A stretch of DNA of 34,223 nt, from positions 1 to 34,223 of the forward strand of contig JBAZNF010000011.1 in NCBI GenBank assembly GCA_041649335.1. Reading direction: 5' to 3'. Positions within the stretch are counted from its first letter, which is position 1; each line of letters opens with the position of its first letter. Below, piece by piece: positions 1 to 9,114 of the stretch. Both the position numbers and the translations under genes were made by a program. This DNA is from JBAYGJ01 sp041649335 (lineage in GTDB: Bacteria; Patescibacteriota; Patescibacteriia; UBA10025; JAHIVO01). A model generated the notes under the pieces. That model was not told where the DNA came from. It searched no databases and saw only the letters and a program-made list of their open reading frames with translations.

Positions 1-1079
1 ATGAGGATATTGAATTCGTTGCTGCCTTTTTTCAGGATGGCTTCGTATTCAGCCGCAACGCCTTTCGTATTCACGCCATGATCCATACTCTCGGCAATGA
101 TTTCTTTCAGGGGGACCAGGCTTTTATACGGAGGCCGGTTGGTTGGCATGTACCCTTCCGGCCGGTCAGCCAATTGTTCAACTCGGCTCAGCACGCCGAC
201 GGTGACTGGCTTCTTACATTTCGGGCAGATGCCCCTGTTTTTCCTTGTCTCAGCTGGGGACAGTCGGACGTTGCATTTAGCGTGTCCGTCCCAGTGGTAT
301 CGGCCTTCTTCAGGATAAAATTCGACGGTATAGGCGACCTTGTTTTTCCTGTTGGACTGTTTGAGCGCGGCCATGATATTGCCGTATGATAATGATTCCA
401 AGTCAAAGACCGTGGCCTCACGTCCCAGCTTGTCGGGCGAGTGGGCGTCGGAAAACGAAACTATGGAGTATTTATCGAGCTGGGACAGGCGCCAGTTCAT
501 GGGCGGGTCGGAGGACAGGCCCGTTTCGACGGCATAAATGTATTTGGCTTGCTTGCCGAAACATTCTTCTACCGTGTCGAAGCCGGATTTTGACCCGAAC
601 ATGGAAAACCATGGTGTCCAGATGTGGGCCGGGATAAGTATTGCGGTTTTGTCCGTTTCCCGGACCAGCTCCAATACGCGCTCCGCGGTCAGTCCGATAA
701 TCGGCCGGCCGTCGGATTTCAAATTTGCCCCTTCATCCAATAATAAGCCGTTGAATTTTTCCACCGCTTCCAGTGTCGGCATAATCACGACCAGGTGGAT
801 GCGCCTGGTCTTGCTCCCCTGTGAGTAGATACAGGAGATTTCCGTGGTCAGCATGAAATGCATATTAGTAGTCTGGTTTTTAAGCTGGTAGAGGCCGTTG
901 GGTTTCAGTGCCAACTTTTTTTTCAGCTCAGCAAACCAGGCCGGATGGGTAAAGTCGGCGGCCGTAACCACATCCAAACCTTTAATTTTGGCAACGGCCG
1001 AAAGGTGCTCCAGGTCCATGTCACGCGACACGGCGCGGGAATATTTTGAGTGAAAATGGAGGTCGGCGATGTACTGCAT
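1..1079 (-). CDS. Endonuclease Q-like PHP-domain nuclease, C-terminus cut by window edge
   Basis: The reading frame starts at an ATG at 1079 and stays open for 359 residues to the window edge. The N-terminus has the PHP-type metal motif HFHSKYS (His8, His10), followed by a PAHIW segment (His152) and FSDAHSP (Asp211, His213), all expected metal ligands. Around residues 269-288 there is a zinc-finger-like set (Cys269 and CPKC at 285-288), followed by a VGVLSRVEQLADRP stretch that is typical of the EndoQ family. EndoQ proteins nick DNA 5' to deaminated bases such as uracil and hypoxanthine; that activity is taken from the family. A TAAACT box lies only 6 nt before the ATG, so the message may be nearly leaderless. 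The gene lies downstream of gtrA but a terminator separates them. The C-terminus is missing. Many databases label such proteins as PHP or UvrD-like. Confidence 0.88.
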   Translation of the reverse strand, partial: MQYIADLHFHSKYSRAVSRDMDLEHLSAVAKIKGLDVVTAADFTHPAWFAELKKKLALKPNGLYQLKNQTTNMHFMLTTEISCIYSQGSKTRRIHLVVIMPTLEAVEKFNGLLLDEGANLKSDGRPIIGLTAERVLELVRETDKTAILIPAHIWTPWFSMFGSKSGFDTVEECFGKQAKYIYAVETGLSSDPPMNWRLSQLDKYSIVSFSDAHSPDKLGREATVFDLESLSYGNIMAALKQSNRKNKVAYTVEFYPEEGRYHWDGHAKCNVRLSPAETRKNRGICPKCKKPVTVGVLSRVEQLADRPEGYMPTNRPPYKSLVPLKEIIAESMDHGVNTKGVAAEYEAILKKGSNEFNIL

Positions 1080-1123
1080 ATGTACAGTTTAGCATTATTC
1101 GAGTTGAAAAACTAATTGATTAA

Positions 1124-1145
1124 AAAATCCCCAGGCGGGGATTTT
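1124..1145 (-). terminator. Intrinsic terminator after gtrA
   Basis: AAAATCCCC (1124-1132) and GGGGATTTT (1137-1145) form a 9-bp stem with a four-base loop. Read leftward it overlaps the gtrA stop codon and runs into a U-rich tail. It separates gtrA from the EndoQ gene. Confidence 0.75.
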
Positions 1146-1533
1146 AGGTACTGAATATTTTCCGGGTAATACGGTAGCCGACAATTGTCAGCAGGAGCGT
1201 GACCGGTATCTGGGCGGCGATGTACCAGACATGGAGCAGAGTGACGAGGATGAACATGAGGGCGAGGTTCGTGAGGCCGAGCGAAATGAACAGGATCGCA
1301 TACCTTTTTGCCTGGGCTTTTACCGCGGCCCGGTCCTTGTTCCCAAATGTCCAGAATTTCTGGAATAGGAAATTGGACACGTAATTGGCCGCACCACCTA
1401 TCGCGGCAGATGCGAGGTACCAGAAGCCGGCGTATTCAGTCAGGACGTAGAGGAGCAGATAGTAGAGGCTGACGCCCATACCACCCGCCAGCAGGTACTT
1501 CACGATTCTCCACATTCGAGGAGATATGGGCAT
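1144..1533 (-). CDS. GtrA-like four-helix membrane protein
   Basis: The 129-residue protein has four hydrophobic segments. A short basic N-terminus leads into VKYLLAGGMGVSLYYLLLYV, and the motif NYVSNFLFQKFWTFG lies after helix 2. This is the GtrA/DPMS family pattern, in which the protein is thought to help move polyprenyl-linked sugars across the membrane or to partner a glycosyltransferase. The length is normal for the family. An SD-like GGAGGAATC lies just before the ATG, and a good promoter is 34 bp upstream. No glycosyltransferase is adjacent on the visible side, so its partner is unknown. The family call is firm; the substrate cannot be told. Confidence 0.87.
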   Translation of the reverse strand: MPISPRMWRIVKYLLAGGMGVSLYYLLLYVLTEYAGFWYLASAAIGGAANYVSNFLFQKFWTFGNKDRAAVKAQAKRYAILFISLGLTNLALMFILVTLLHVWYIAAQIPVTLLLTIVGYRITRKIFST

Positions 1534-1566
1534 GATTCCTCCGGATTTCGAAATGTGCGTTACGCT

Positions 1567-1594
1567 ACATTATCATATGGTGACAGTGTGTCAA
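1567..1594 (-). promoter_or_regulatory. Promoter of the GtrA gene
   Basis: On the minus strand, TTGACA (1594-1589) and TAATGT (1572-1567) are 16 bp apart, 34 bp before the gtrA start codon. Confidence 0.65.
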
Positions 1595-1625
1595 TACAAA
1601 AAACTCCCCTTACGCAGGTATTGTT

Positions 1626-1775
1626 ACTTTTCTTTACGCAAAGAAAAGTGGCAGAAAAGAAGCGCCGCGCCGGCTCAGTCCTCTTGAAAATTTGGCTCGT
1701 CGTCGCTCCCGACCCACAACCGCTTTGCTTGAGTGGGTCGGCTCCTCCGGAACGGCTCCTCTTCGCTCAAATTTT
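1626..1775. repeat. Structured REP-like intergenic element
   Basis: A perfect 10-bp hairpin, ACTTTTCTTT (1626-1635) with AAAGAAAAGT (1640-1649), is followed by a nested structure: CGACCCAC (1710-1717) with GTGGGTCG (1733-1740) inside AAAATTTG (1687-1694) with CAAATTTT (1768-1775). Elements of this look recur between genes in many bacterial genomes and are often mistaken for short proteins. No second copy is visible in this window. Confidence 0.5.
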
Positions 1776-1843
1776 ACTACGAGTCCTTCGAGGCGCGGGG
1801 GATACAAATGCAGGGAAAGGGCATGGGGATTTTTTAGGAATTC

Positions 1844-1867
1844 AAAAAGCCTCCTTTTTAAGGAGGC
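1844..1867 (-). terminator. Distal terminator of the 23S-5S unit
   Basis: GCCTCCTT (1849-1856) pairs with AAGGAGGC (1860-1867). Read leftward the hairpin is followed by five U residues. It is the second of two terminators behind the 5S gene. Confidence 0.8.
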
Positions 1868-1872
1868 AATTT

Positions 1873-1890
1873 GATAAAACTGGCAGTGGC
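1873..1890 (-). repeat. Duplicated tail of the 5S rRNA gene
   Basis: The 18 bases GATAAAACTGGCAGTGGC occur here and again at 1987-2004, where they cover the 3' end of the 5S gene and its flank. The copy here sits directly before the distal terminator. It looks like the remnant of a second 5S copy or of a recombination between rRNA units. Confidence 0.75.
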
Positions 1891-1955
1891 TGATCCTTCT
1901 ACTCCACTTCGTTCCGCTCAGGATAGGCCCATGGTAGAAATATGAAATGTAAACG

Positions 1956-1982
1956 AAAAACGCCTCTATGTCTAGAAGCGTT
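1956..1982 (-). terminator. Proximal terminator after 5S rRNA
   Basis: AACGCTTCTA (1982-1973 read leftward) pairs with TAGAGGCGTT (1968-1959) over 10 bp, with loop GACA and a short U run. It lies about 10 nt beyond the 5S 3' end. Confidence 0.8.
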
Positions 1983-1992
1983 TATCGATAAA

Positions 1993-2108
1993 ACTGGCAG
2001 TGGCCTACTTTCCCCACGGTATGCCCCGTAGTATCATCGGCGCTGGCGGGCTTAACTGCTGAGTTCGGGATGGGATCAGGTGTAACCCCGTCGCTTGAAA
2101 CCACCAGA
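1993..2108 (-). rRNA. rrf: 5S ribosomal RNA
   Basis: The minus strand carries the hallmark 5S core: CCCATCCCGAACTCAG, GTTAAGCCCGCCAGCGCC and GATGATACT, ending in GGGAAAGTAGG. The ends pair as helix I: CTGGTGGT at the 5' side with ACTGCCAG at the 3' side. The length of about 116 nt is normal. It lies about 175 bp downstream of 23S rRNA in the same orientation. The exact ends are estimated from helix I. Confidence 0.95.
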
Positions 2109-2142
2109 GGCCAAACGGCAATCCTCTTGCCGCCTGCGCCTC

Positions 2143-2241
2143 TTACGGTTTGATCGGTGTCAGGTAAAATATGAATCCGAAGAACGCGATGACCAAGACA
2201 AACACGAAAACGAGTTTGAGGTCAATGATCTTGTTGTTCAT
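2143..2241 (-). CDS. Putative 32-residue single-helix membrane protein in the 23S-5S spacer
   Basis: An ATG frame of 32 codons fills most of the spacer between 23S and 5S rRNA. The predicted peptide starts MNNKIIDLKL, has one hydrophobic segment of about 18 residues (about 10-27, VFVFVLVIAFFGFIFYL) and ends TPIKP, a plausible topology for a tiny membrane protein. Most codons end in G or C, as in neighbouring genes, which argues for coding. There is no clear SD; only an A-rich stretch precedes the ATG. It would have to be translated from the rRNA precursor or from its own promoter, which I do not see. It could also be a chance frame. Confidence 0.42.
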   Translation of the reverse strand: MNNKIIDLKLVFVFVLVIAFFGFIFYLTPIKP

Positions 2242-2281
2242 TTTTTTCAAAGAGTGATGAGTTTGTGAAAATTCATTGTGT

Positions 2282-5388
<3,107 letters not shown>

Positions 5389-5397
<9 letters not shown>

Positions 5398-5450
5398 ACT
5401 AAGACACGGAACTTTCCGTTCTTAGTGAATATATGTAAAGATGCTCATCA
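5389..5450 (-). promoter_or_regulatory. 23S leader: processing stem, hairpin and boxA-like sequence
   Basis: ATTGCAATCACT (5389-5400) is the perfect complement of the sequence at the 23S 3' end and should form the RNase III-type processing stem. Next to it ACTAAG...CTTAGT (5399-5427) folds into a hairpin around CGGAA/TTCCG. Upstream of that the minus strand reads GCATCTTTACA, which resembles an rRNA antitermination boxA. The boxA reading is tentative. Confidence 0.5.
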
Positions 5451-5608
5451 CACTTTCTCACTGATATGTTGTTAAGGTCCCGGTCCTTAAGCTCCAGATG
5501 GTCTGACGCTACTATATATATTGAGTAGTGTGGTTGATCTGGGTCCAAGGTTTGGTTATAAGGATCGTGGGGTCCCTCGGCTTCGCTCGGAACAATTCGC
5601 CGTTGAGG

Positions 5609-5636
5609 CCCTTCGACTCACGTTGCTCGCTCAGGG
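5609..5636. repeat. Short hairpin repeat of the CCCTTCGACT...CTCAGGG type
   Basis: The stretch starts CCCTTCGACT and ends CTCAGGG, a form scattered between genes in many environmental bacteria. A related CTTCGTTCCGCTCAGGAT stretch lies at 1909-1926. The function is unknown. Confidence 0.45.
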
Positions 5637-5662
5637 TTCCTCGCTTATGCTTCGGAAGGTAC

Positions 5663-5684
5663 AAAAAATCCCGCGGAGCGGGAC
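5663..5684 (-). terminator. Strong intrinsic terminator upstream of 23S rRNA
   Basis: TCCCGC (5669-5674) and GCGGGA (5678-5683) form a GC-rich stem with a 3-base loop; read leftward it is followed by six U residues. A second hairpin, CTAAATCG/CGATTTAG, is immediately upstream. The terminator lies between the 5796-5824 promoter and the 23S gene. Confidence 0.75.
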
Positions 5685-5789
5685 TAAATCGTTAGCTGAA
5701 ATGATGGGGCGATTTAGCCGCTTTTAAAGGTTAATAGTAAGGTTTTTTCCATATTTTTCGCTATTGGGGATAAGATGTTCATTACGGTA
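5663..5789 (-). ncRNA. Candidate short leader RNA of about 125 nt before 23S rRNA
   Basis: A good leftward promoter (5796-5824) should start a transcript near 5789 that ends at the terminator at 5663-5684. It contains a 22-codon frame (ATG at 5782, no SD) and two stacked hairpins. It may be an independent small RNA, or the attenuated leader of the 23S unit needing antitermination. It matches no RNA family I recognise. Confidence 0.4.
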
Positions 5790-5795
5790 GTACTC

Positions 5796-5824
5796 AGTAT
5801 AACCCAAGGCAGGAGGGGAGTCAA
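5796..5824 (-). promoter_or_regulatory. Strong leftward promoter, candidate rRNA promoter
   Basis: TTGACT (5824-5819) and TATACT (5801-5796) on the minus strand are separated by exactly 17 bp. It is the best match to a housekeeping promoter upstream of the 23S gene. Confidence 0.7.
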
Positions 5825-5835
5825 GAGGGAGTATT

Positions 5836-5930
5836 ATGAAGGGACACCTCCGGTTTCCCTTCATCGCTTTCTTTCCCAAAGCAGTATCGCTCGGCTCGGG
5901 GCCCGCGAGACCTCCCGATGTCCATCGGGA
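5836..5930. repeat. Two perfect intergenic hairpins
   Basis: ATGAAGGGA (5836-5844) pairs with TCCCTTCAT (5856-5864), and TCCCGATG (5913-5920) with CATCGGGA (5923-5930). They lie between two divergent promoters. They may be repeat elements or local regulatory structures. Confidence 0.45.
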
Positions 5931-5959
5931 TAAACTCCGCCTCGCTATGATATATCTCA

Positions 5960-5988
5960 TTGACAGTTTGAGTGGTAATTGTTAAGAT
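5960..5988 (+). promoter_or_regulatory. Promoter of the coiled-coil lipoprotein gene
   Basis: TTGACA (5960-5965) and TAAGAT (5983-5988) are 17 bp apart, leaving a leader of about 65 nt before the ATG at 6060. The TAAGAT -10 box recurs at two other strong promoters in the window. Confidence 0.75.
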
Positions 5989-6059
5989 AGACGACTGTTA
6001 AATGAAATAAATAAATACATCGTTTCTTTGTAAACCTATTACCCAAGGAGGGTAGAGTT

Positions 6060-6695
6060 ATGTTTCGTAGGATGATACCGTTGCTCGTGGTGGCCACGAT
6101 CGCCGCCCTGTTCATGGTCAGCTGCAACAAGGAGGAGATCGCCGCCCTCAATACGGCGGTCGACTCGCTGAAAACGGAGAACACGACCCTGGCATCTGAC
6201 ACTGCCAGCCTGCATGCTGTGGTGCAGAATTCTATCTCTGCGGCCGCCGATCAGATGAAGCGGGCCGACAGTATTGCCGCATTGCTGAACGTCGCGAACG
6301 GAAAGATCGCCGGTCTCAGGAAACAGACGGCCAAGCTTTCCGATCAGAATGCAGCGTTGCAGATCCTGGCTGACAGTCTGCCATGCGTCGAGCAATTGTA
6401 TGCCGAATGCGCCAGTGAATTGACGGCCACCAAGGGTGAATTGGCCGATTCCCGGACAGTGAATGTTTCACTGACCGGCGAGCTCGAAGCCAGGGCTTCA
6501 TTGCTTGACTCCGTCCGCCAGTGCTATGACGTACAGAAGCACAACGCGCACCGGTCGTGGTGGGAGCGCACGTGGGGCGCCGATAATTGGGGCCTGCCAT
6601 TTGCCGAGCCGGAGTTCATTGCCACCCCGGTTATCACGTCCAATCCGGCCGTCAAACCTCAGCCGCCTGAGAAAAAGTCACGCCGGCGAAGGTAG
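6060..6695 (+). CDS. Coiled-coil lipoprotein
   Basis: The 211-residue protein starts with a basic tip and a hydrophobic signal ending in the lipobox FMVSC (Cys22), so it should be lipid-anchored outside the membrane. Residues about 24-165 are rich in Ala, Asp, Ser, Leu and Lys with repeated heptad-like patterns (EEIAALNTAVDSLKTENTTL and similar), indicating a coiled coil. The C-terminus carries Trp and Pro residues and ends in a basic KKSRRRR tail, which could touch anionic envelope polymers. A strong SD AAGGAGGG precedes the ATG by 8 nt. The unit is monocistronic, with its own promoter and terminator. It matches no family I can name beyond being an envelope lipoprotein. Confidence 0.8.
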   Translation: MFRRMIPLLVVATIAALFMVSCNKEEIAALNTAVDSLKTENTTLASDTASLHAVVQNSISAAADQMKRADSIAALLNVANGKIAGLRKQTAKLSDQNAALQILADSLPCVEQLYAECASELTATKGELADSRTVNVSLTGELEARASLLDSVRQCYDVQKHNAHRSWWERTWGADNWGLPFAEPEFIATPVITSNPAVKPQPPEKKSRRRR

Positions 6696-6720
6696 GCTCC
6701 CAGACTTTCGAACAAACCAA

Positions 6721-6750
6721 CAGGGTTGCCCATAGGCAACCCTGATTTTT
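6721..6750 (+). terminator. Terminator of the lipoprotein gene
   Basis: CAGGGTTGCC (6721-6730) and GGCAACCCTG (6735-6744) form a perfect 10-bp stem with loop CATA, followed by ATTTTT. Confidence 0.9.
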
Positions 6751-6755
6751 ATCTT

Positions 6756-7766
6756 TTAAAAATTGATTATGCTCTTCAGCCGATGGCCCTGGTAGTTCGC
6801 CGCCTCAGTGAAAGCTTTTATGCCGTCCTTGGCCGGGTACACATTGGTAATCAGACTTTTCAGGTCCACCTTTTTCAGGTCGATCAGTTGTATCGTCTCC
6901 GGGAAAGAATTGGCGCAGGTCCAGGAGCCAAAGACATGCAGCTCTTTTTTTACGATATTCATCATATTCAGCCTGGCCGGGGAGGCGAACACGCCGAGCA
7001 TGAACACCGTGCCGTTGCGGCGGGAGATTTCCAGGCTCAGCTCGGCCGTCGCTTCGGCGCCGACCACCTCAAAGACCACGTCGTAGCCGTCCGGCGCGTA
7101 TTTTTGTATCCGCTCTAGGGCCGATTGTTCCGTGGTGACGATGCCGTGCCTGATCCAGCCATTTTTCTTGGCGAAGGCGATGGTATGTGGGCGGATATCG
7201 ATGCCCGTAACCAGCGCTCCCGCTGCGGTTAACACCTGGTCAACGAGCAGTCCGATCGGGCCCTGACCGACGACGGCCACCTGTTTGTCCAGCAAATATC
7301 CGGCTTCGCGCACGGCGTACCAGGCGATGGAGAGCGGTTCGGCCAGGGCCGCCTCGTCAAACGAAATGGTATCGGGAATTTTATATACCAGCGATCCGGG
7401 GATGGCCAGGTATTCAGCCAGGGCGCCGGGCCGGTGCAGGCCGATGACCTGGGCGTTTGAGCACATGTTCGGTTTGCCGGTTTTGCAGTATAGGCATTGG
7501 CCGCAGGACACCACGTGTTCACCAATGACGCGGTCGCCTTTTTTCACGTGATGGACTTCGCTGCCGGCCGCGGCCACTTCGCCGGAAAATTCATGGCCGA
7601 TGACGCTGCCGGCCGGGACGTTGAGCCCGCCGCGGAATATGTGCAAGTCGGTGCCGCAGATGCCGACGGACTTAATCCGCATCAGCACTTCGTCAGGCTT
7701 GATCTTGGGAGTGGGGACCGAGCCGTAGGCAATCTTGCCCGGTCCATTGTAGATGAGCGCTTTCAT
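6756..7766 (-). CDS. Zinc-dependent medium-chain alcohol/polyol dehydrogenase
   Basis: At 336 residues this is a standard GroES-like/Rossmann dehydrogenase. GICGTDLH supplies the catalytic zinc Cys37, and GHE (His58, Glu59) follows. Cys88, Cys91, Cys94 and Cys102 (CGQCLYCKTGKPNMC) form the structural zinc site. GQGPIG in the middle is the dinucleotide-binding turn. The closest groups are threonine, sorbitol or butanediol dehydrogenases, which oxidise a secondary alcohol with NAD(P)+; the substrate cannot be fixed from sequence. The start codon has no obvious SD. The gene converges with the lipoprotein gene and lies 95 bp downstream of the Nudix gene on the same strand, so the two may share a transcript. 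Confidence 0.9.
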   Translation of the reverse strand: MKALIYNGPGKIAYGSVPTPKIKPDEVLMRIKSVGICGTDLHIFRGGLNVPAGSVIGHEFSGEVAAAGSEVHHVKKGDRVIGEHVVSCGQCLYCKTGKPNMCSNAQVIGLHRPGALAEYLAIPGSLVYKIPDTISFDEAALAEPLSIAWYAVREAGYLLDKQVAVVGQGPIGLLVDQVLTAAGALVTGIDIRPHTIAFAKKNGWIRHGIVTTEQSALERIQKYAPDGYDVVFEVVGAEATAELSLEISRRNGTVFMLGVFASPARLNMMNIVKKELHVFGSWTCANSFPETIQLIDLKKVDLKSLITNVYPAKDGIKAFTEAANYQGHRLKSIINF

Positions 7767-7861
7767 ATATGTAAAGGGATGGTTAAAGATGAGAAGCGTG
7801 TTTTGATTGATGCAGCTCCGGCCGGACGACGCTTACGCCGGCTGGATGTCGAAAATGATGG

Positions 7862-8287
7862 TTATGGCCGGAAGCCGGTGTCTACGAACATCTGCAGTGG
7901 ATGGAATAATGGCTTCGGCATATTATTCCAGTCGCACCAACGCCATTCGCTGAACCGTTCAGGTTCTGTGACAGCCGGTTTTCCGGATTTCCAGTCAGCA
8001 ACCATGAGCACGACCAGGAAATGCTTTTCATTGGCATAATGCATGGCATTTACGTACGGACCGCGTCTGATATTGGTAATACGCACCCCGCACTCTTCTT
8101 TCGTTTCCCGCACCGCACATTCCTCAAGTTCCTCATTATATTCCAGGCTGCCACCCGGCAAACCCCAGGTACCGTCTTCGTGTTTACCTTTGCGCAAACC
8201 CAAAAGCACCTGATTGTTTTTCAGGACGACGACTCCGATGCCAACTTTTGGTTGTGGCGTTGTATTAGGCGAAGTAGTTGGTGGCAT
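7862..8287 (-). CDS. Nudix hydrolase (MutT-like)
   Basis: The 141-residue protein contains a complete Nudix box, from GGSLEYNEELEECAV through RETKEECG, with the REx2EE metal-binding core intact. The preceding GLRKGKHEDGTWGLPGG is typical of nucleotide-cleaning Nudix enzymes that hydrolyse nucleoside triphosphates or nucleotide sugars. The substrate is not predictable. The first 15 residues, MPPTTSPNTTPQPKV, are nearly repeated by a truncated copy at 8990-9037. The start region is divergent from the promoter of the 8465 gene. Confidence 0.92.
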   Translation of the reverse strand: MPPTTSPNTTPQPKVGIGVVVLKNNQVLLGLRKGKHEDGTWGLPGGSLEYNEELEECAVRETKEECGVRITNIRRGPYVNAMHYANEKHFLVVLMVADWKSGKPAVTEPERFSEWRWCDWNNMPKPLFHPLQMFVDTGFRP

Positions 8288-8363
8288 GGTTTTTTGGGTA
8301 TTTAGATGAAGTTGAAAATAGAACTATAAATATACCTTATTTTACACATTTTTCATTTAACTA

Positions 8364-8392
8364 TTGACAGAGGCATATTTATATGCAATAAT
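8364..8392 (+). promoter_or_regulatory. Promoter of the 8465 orphan gene
   Basis: TTGACA (8364-8369) is followed after 17 bp by AATAAT (8387-8392), with about 70 bp of leader to the ATG. Confidence 0.6.
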
Positions 8393-8464
8393 TATCCGTT
8401 ATATAAAAGGGATGCACATTTTGTAAAATAATTATCTGGAATATAGTGGGAAAAGGAGAACAAG

Positions 8465-8890
8465 ATGAACGGACACGAAAGCAATTTCGTTTTGACGCCC
8501 GCCTCTGCCAATCTGTTAAGGCATATGGATGGCAGAGAGAACACGCCTCATCCAGTACAAATCGATGCTGTGTTGTCAGAGGCTGAGGTCCTAGCGCGTG
8601 TCGATAATGAGATAGTCAATCTATCTAGAAAAAGGGGGCGTTTCTGGCCATTGTTCGGTGAAATGGCCATTGGTACTTCGGTCGCAGATTTCTTTCGTTG
8701 CCATCTCCGTGGTAATGAAGAGATGGACCGCAGGCGCCAAAGAGAAGAGATGGACCAGGATAGACATGCGATCTTGTGCTGGGGTTGCATTCGGGCATCG
8801 GGCATGACGAAGAGGAAACCCCAATGTGTTGGCCACCTTATTCTTACTGCATGGCGTTCGAAGTACCCCGAGATCAAACGCTATGACTGA
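8465..8890 (+). CDS. Orphan protein, function unknown
   Basis: I do not recognise this 141-residue protein. It is soluble, with no signal or membrane segment. A polar N-terminal half is followed by a patch FWPLFGEMAIGTSVADFFRC and a strongly charged stretch (RRRQREEMDQDRH), then Cys-Trp-Gly-Cys near residue 104 and a basic C-terminus. The gene has a clear promoter, a good SD (AAGGAG, 6 nt before the ATG) and a plausible terminator, so it is probably expressed. It sits between the intact Nudix gene and a broken copy of that gene's start, suggesting it arrived by insertion or recombination. Confidence 0.68.
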   Translation: MNGHESNFVLTPASANLLRHMDGRENTPHPVQIDAVLSEAEVLARVDNEIVNLSRKRGRFWPLFGEMAIGTSVADFFRCHLRGNEEMDRRRQREEMDQDRHAILCWGCIRASGMTKRKPQCVGHLILTAWRSKYPEIKRYD

Positions 8891-8923
8891 AGTCGTAGTA
8901 CAGGACTGAGCAGACCAACTGCT

Positions 8924-8960
8924 TCCGCCAATATATCGAAAGGTTGAGGCGGATTTTTTT
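8924..8960 (+). terminator. Probable terminator of the 8465 gene
   Basis: TCCGCC (8924-8929) pairs with GGCGGA (8948-8953) across an 18-base loop, followed by seven T. The long loop makes it weaker than the other terminators. Confidence 0.5.
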
Positions 8961-8989
8961 CTAAAAAAATAATAAATAGCTAAGACTAC

Positions 8990-9037
8990 CTAGACTTTCG
9001 GCTGTGGCGTTGTATTAGGTGAAGTGGTTGGCGCCAT
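8990..9037 (-). pseudogene. Truncated second copy of the Nudix gene start
   Basis: This short frame encodes MAPTTSPNTTPQPKV and then stops. It differs from the start of the intact Nudix gene (7862-8287) by one residue. The DNA copies differ mostly at third codon positions (for example CAACCAAAAGTT versus CAGCCGAAAGTC), as expected if both were once translated. The rest of the gene is gone. The copy is in the same orientation, about 750 bp from the intact start. Confidence 0.8.
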
Positions 9038-9114
9038 GTTTTTGGGGCATTAATGTTTGCGTATCATGTGACCGTCCTTCGGAGCTTCAGTGTAGAGGGA
9101 TGTCATATATACGC

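Noticed and set aside
1555..1893. 112-residue frame after the gtrA promoter
   Set aside because: It is the translation of the hairpin repeat at 1626-1775, with no SD.
5724..5960. 78-residue leftward frame ending near a terminator
   Set aside because: It overlaps the leftward promoter at 5796-5824 and both hairpins; the terminator is better explained by a transcript starting at that promoter.
5836..5985. 49-codon frame with an SD-like GAGGGAG
   Set aside because: It runs through two hairpin repeats and ends inside the 5960-5988 promoter; its composition is not protein-like.
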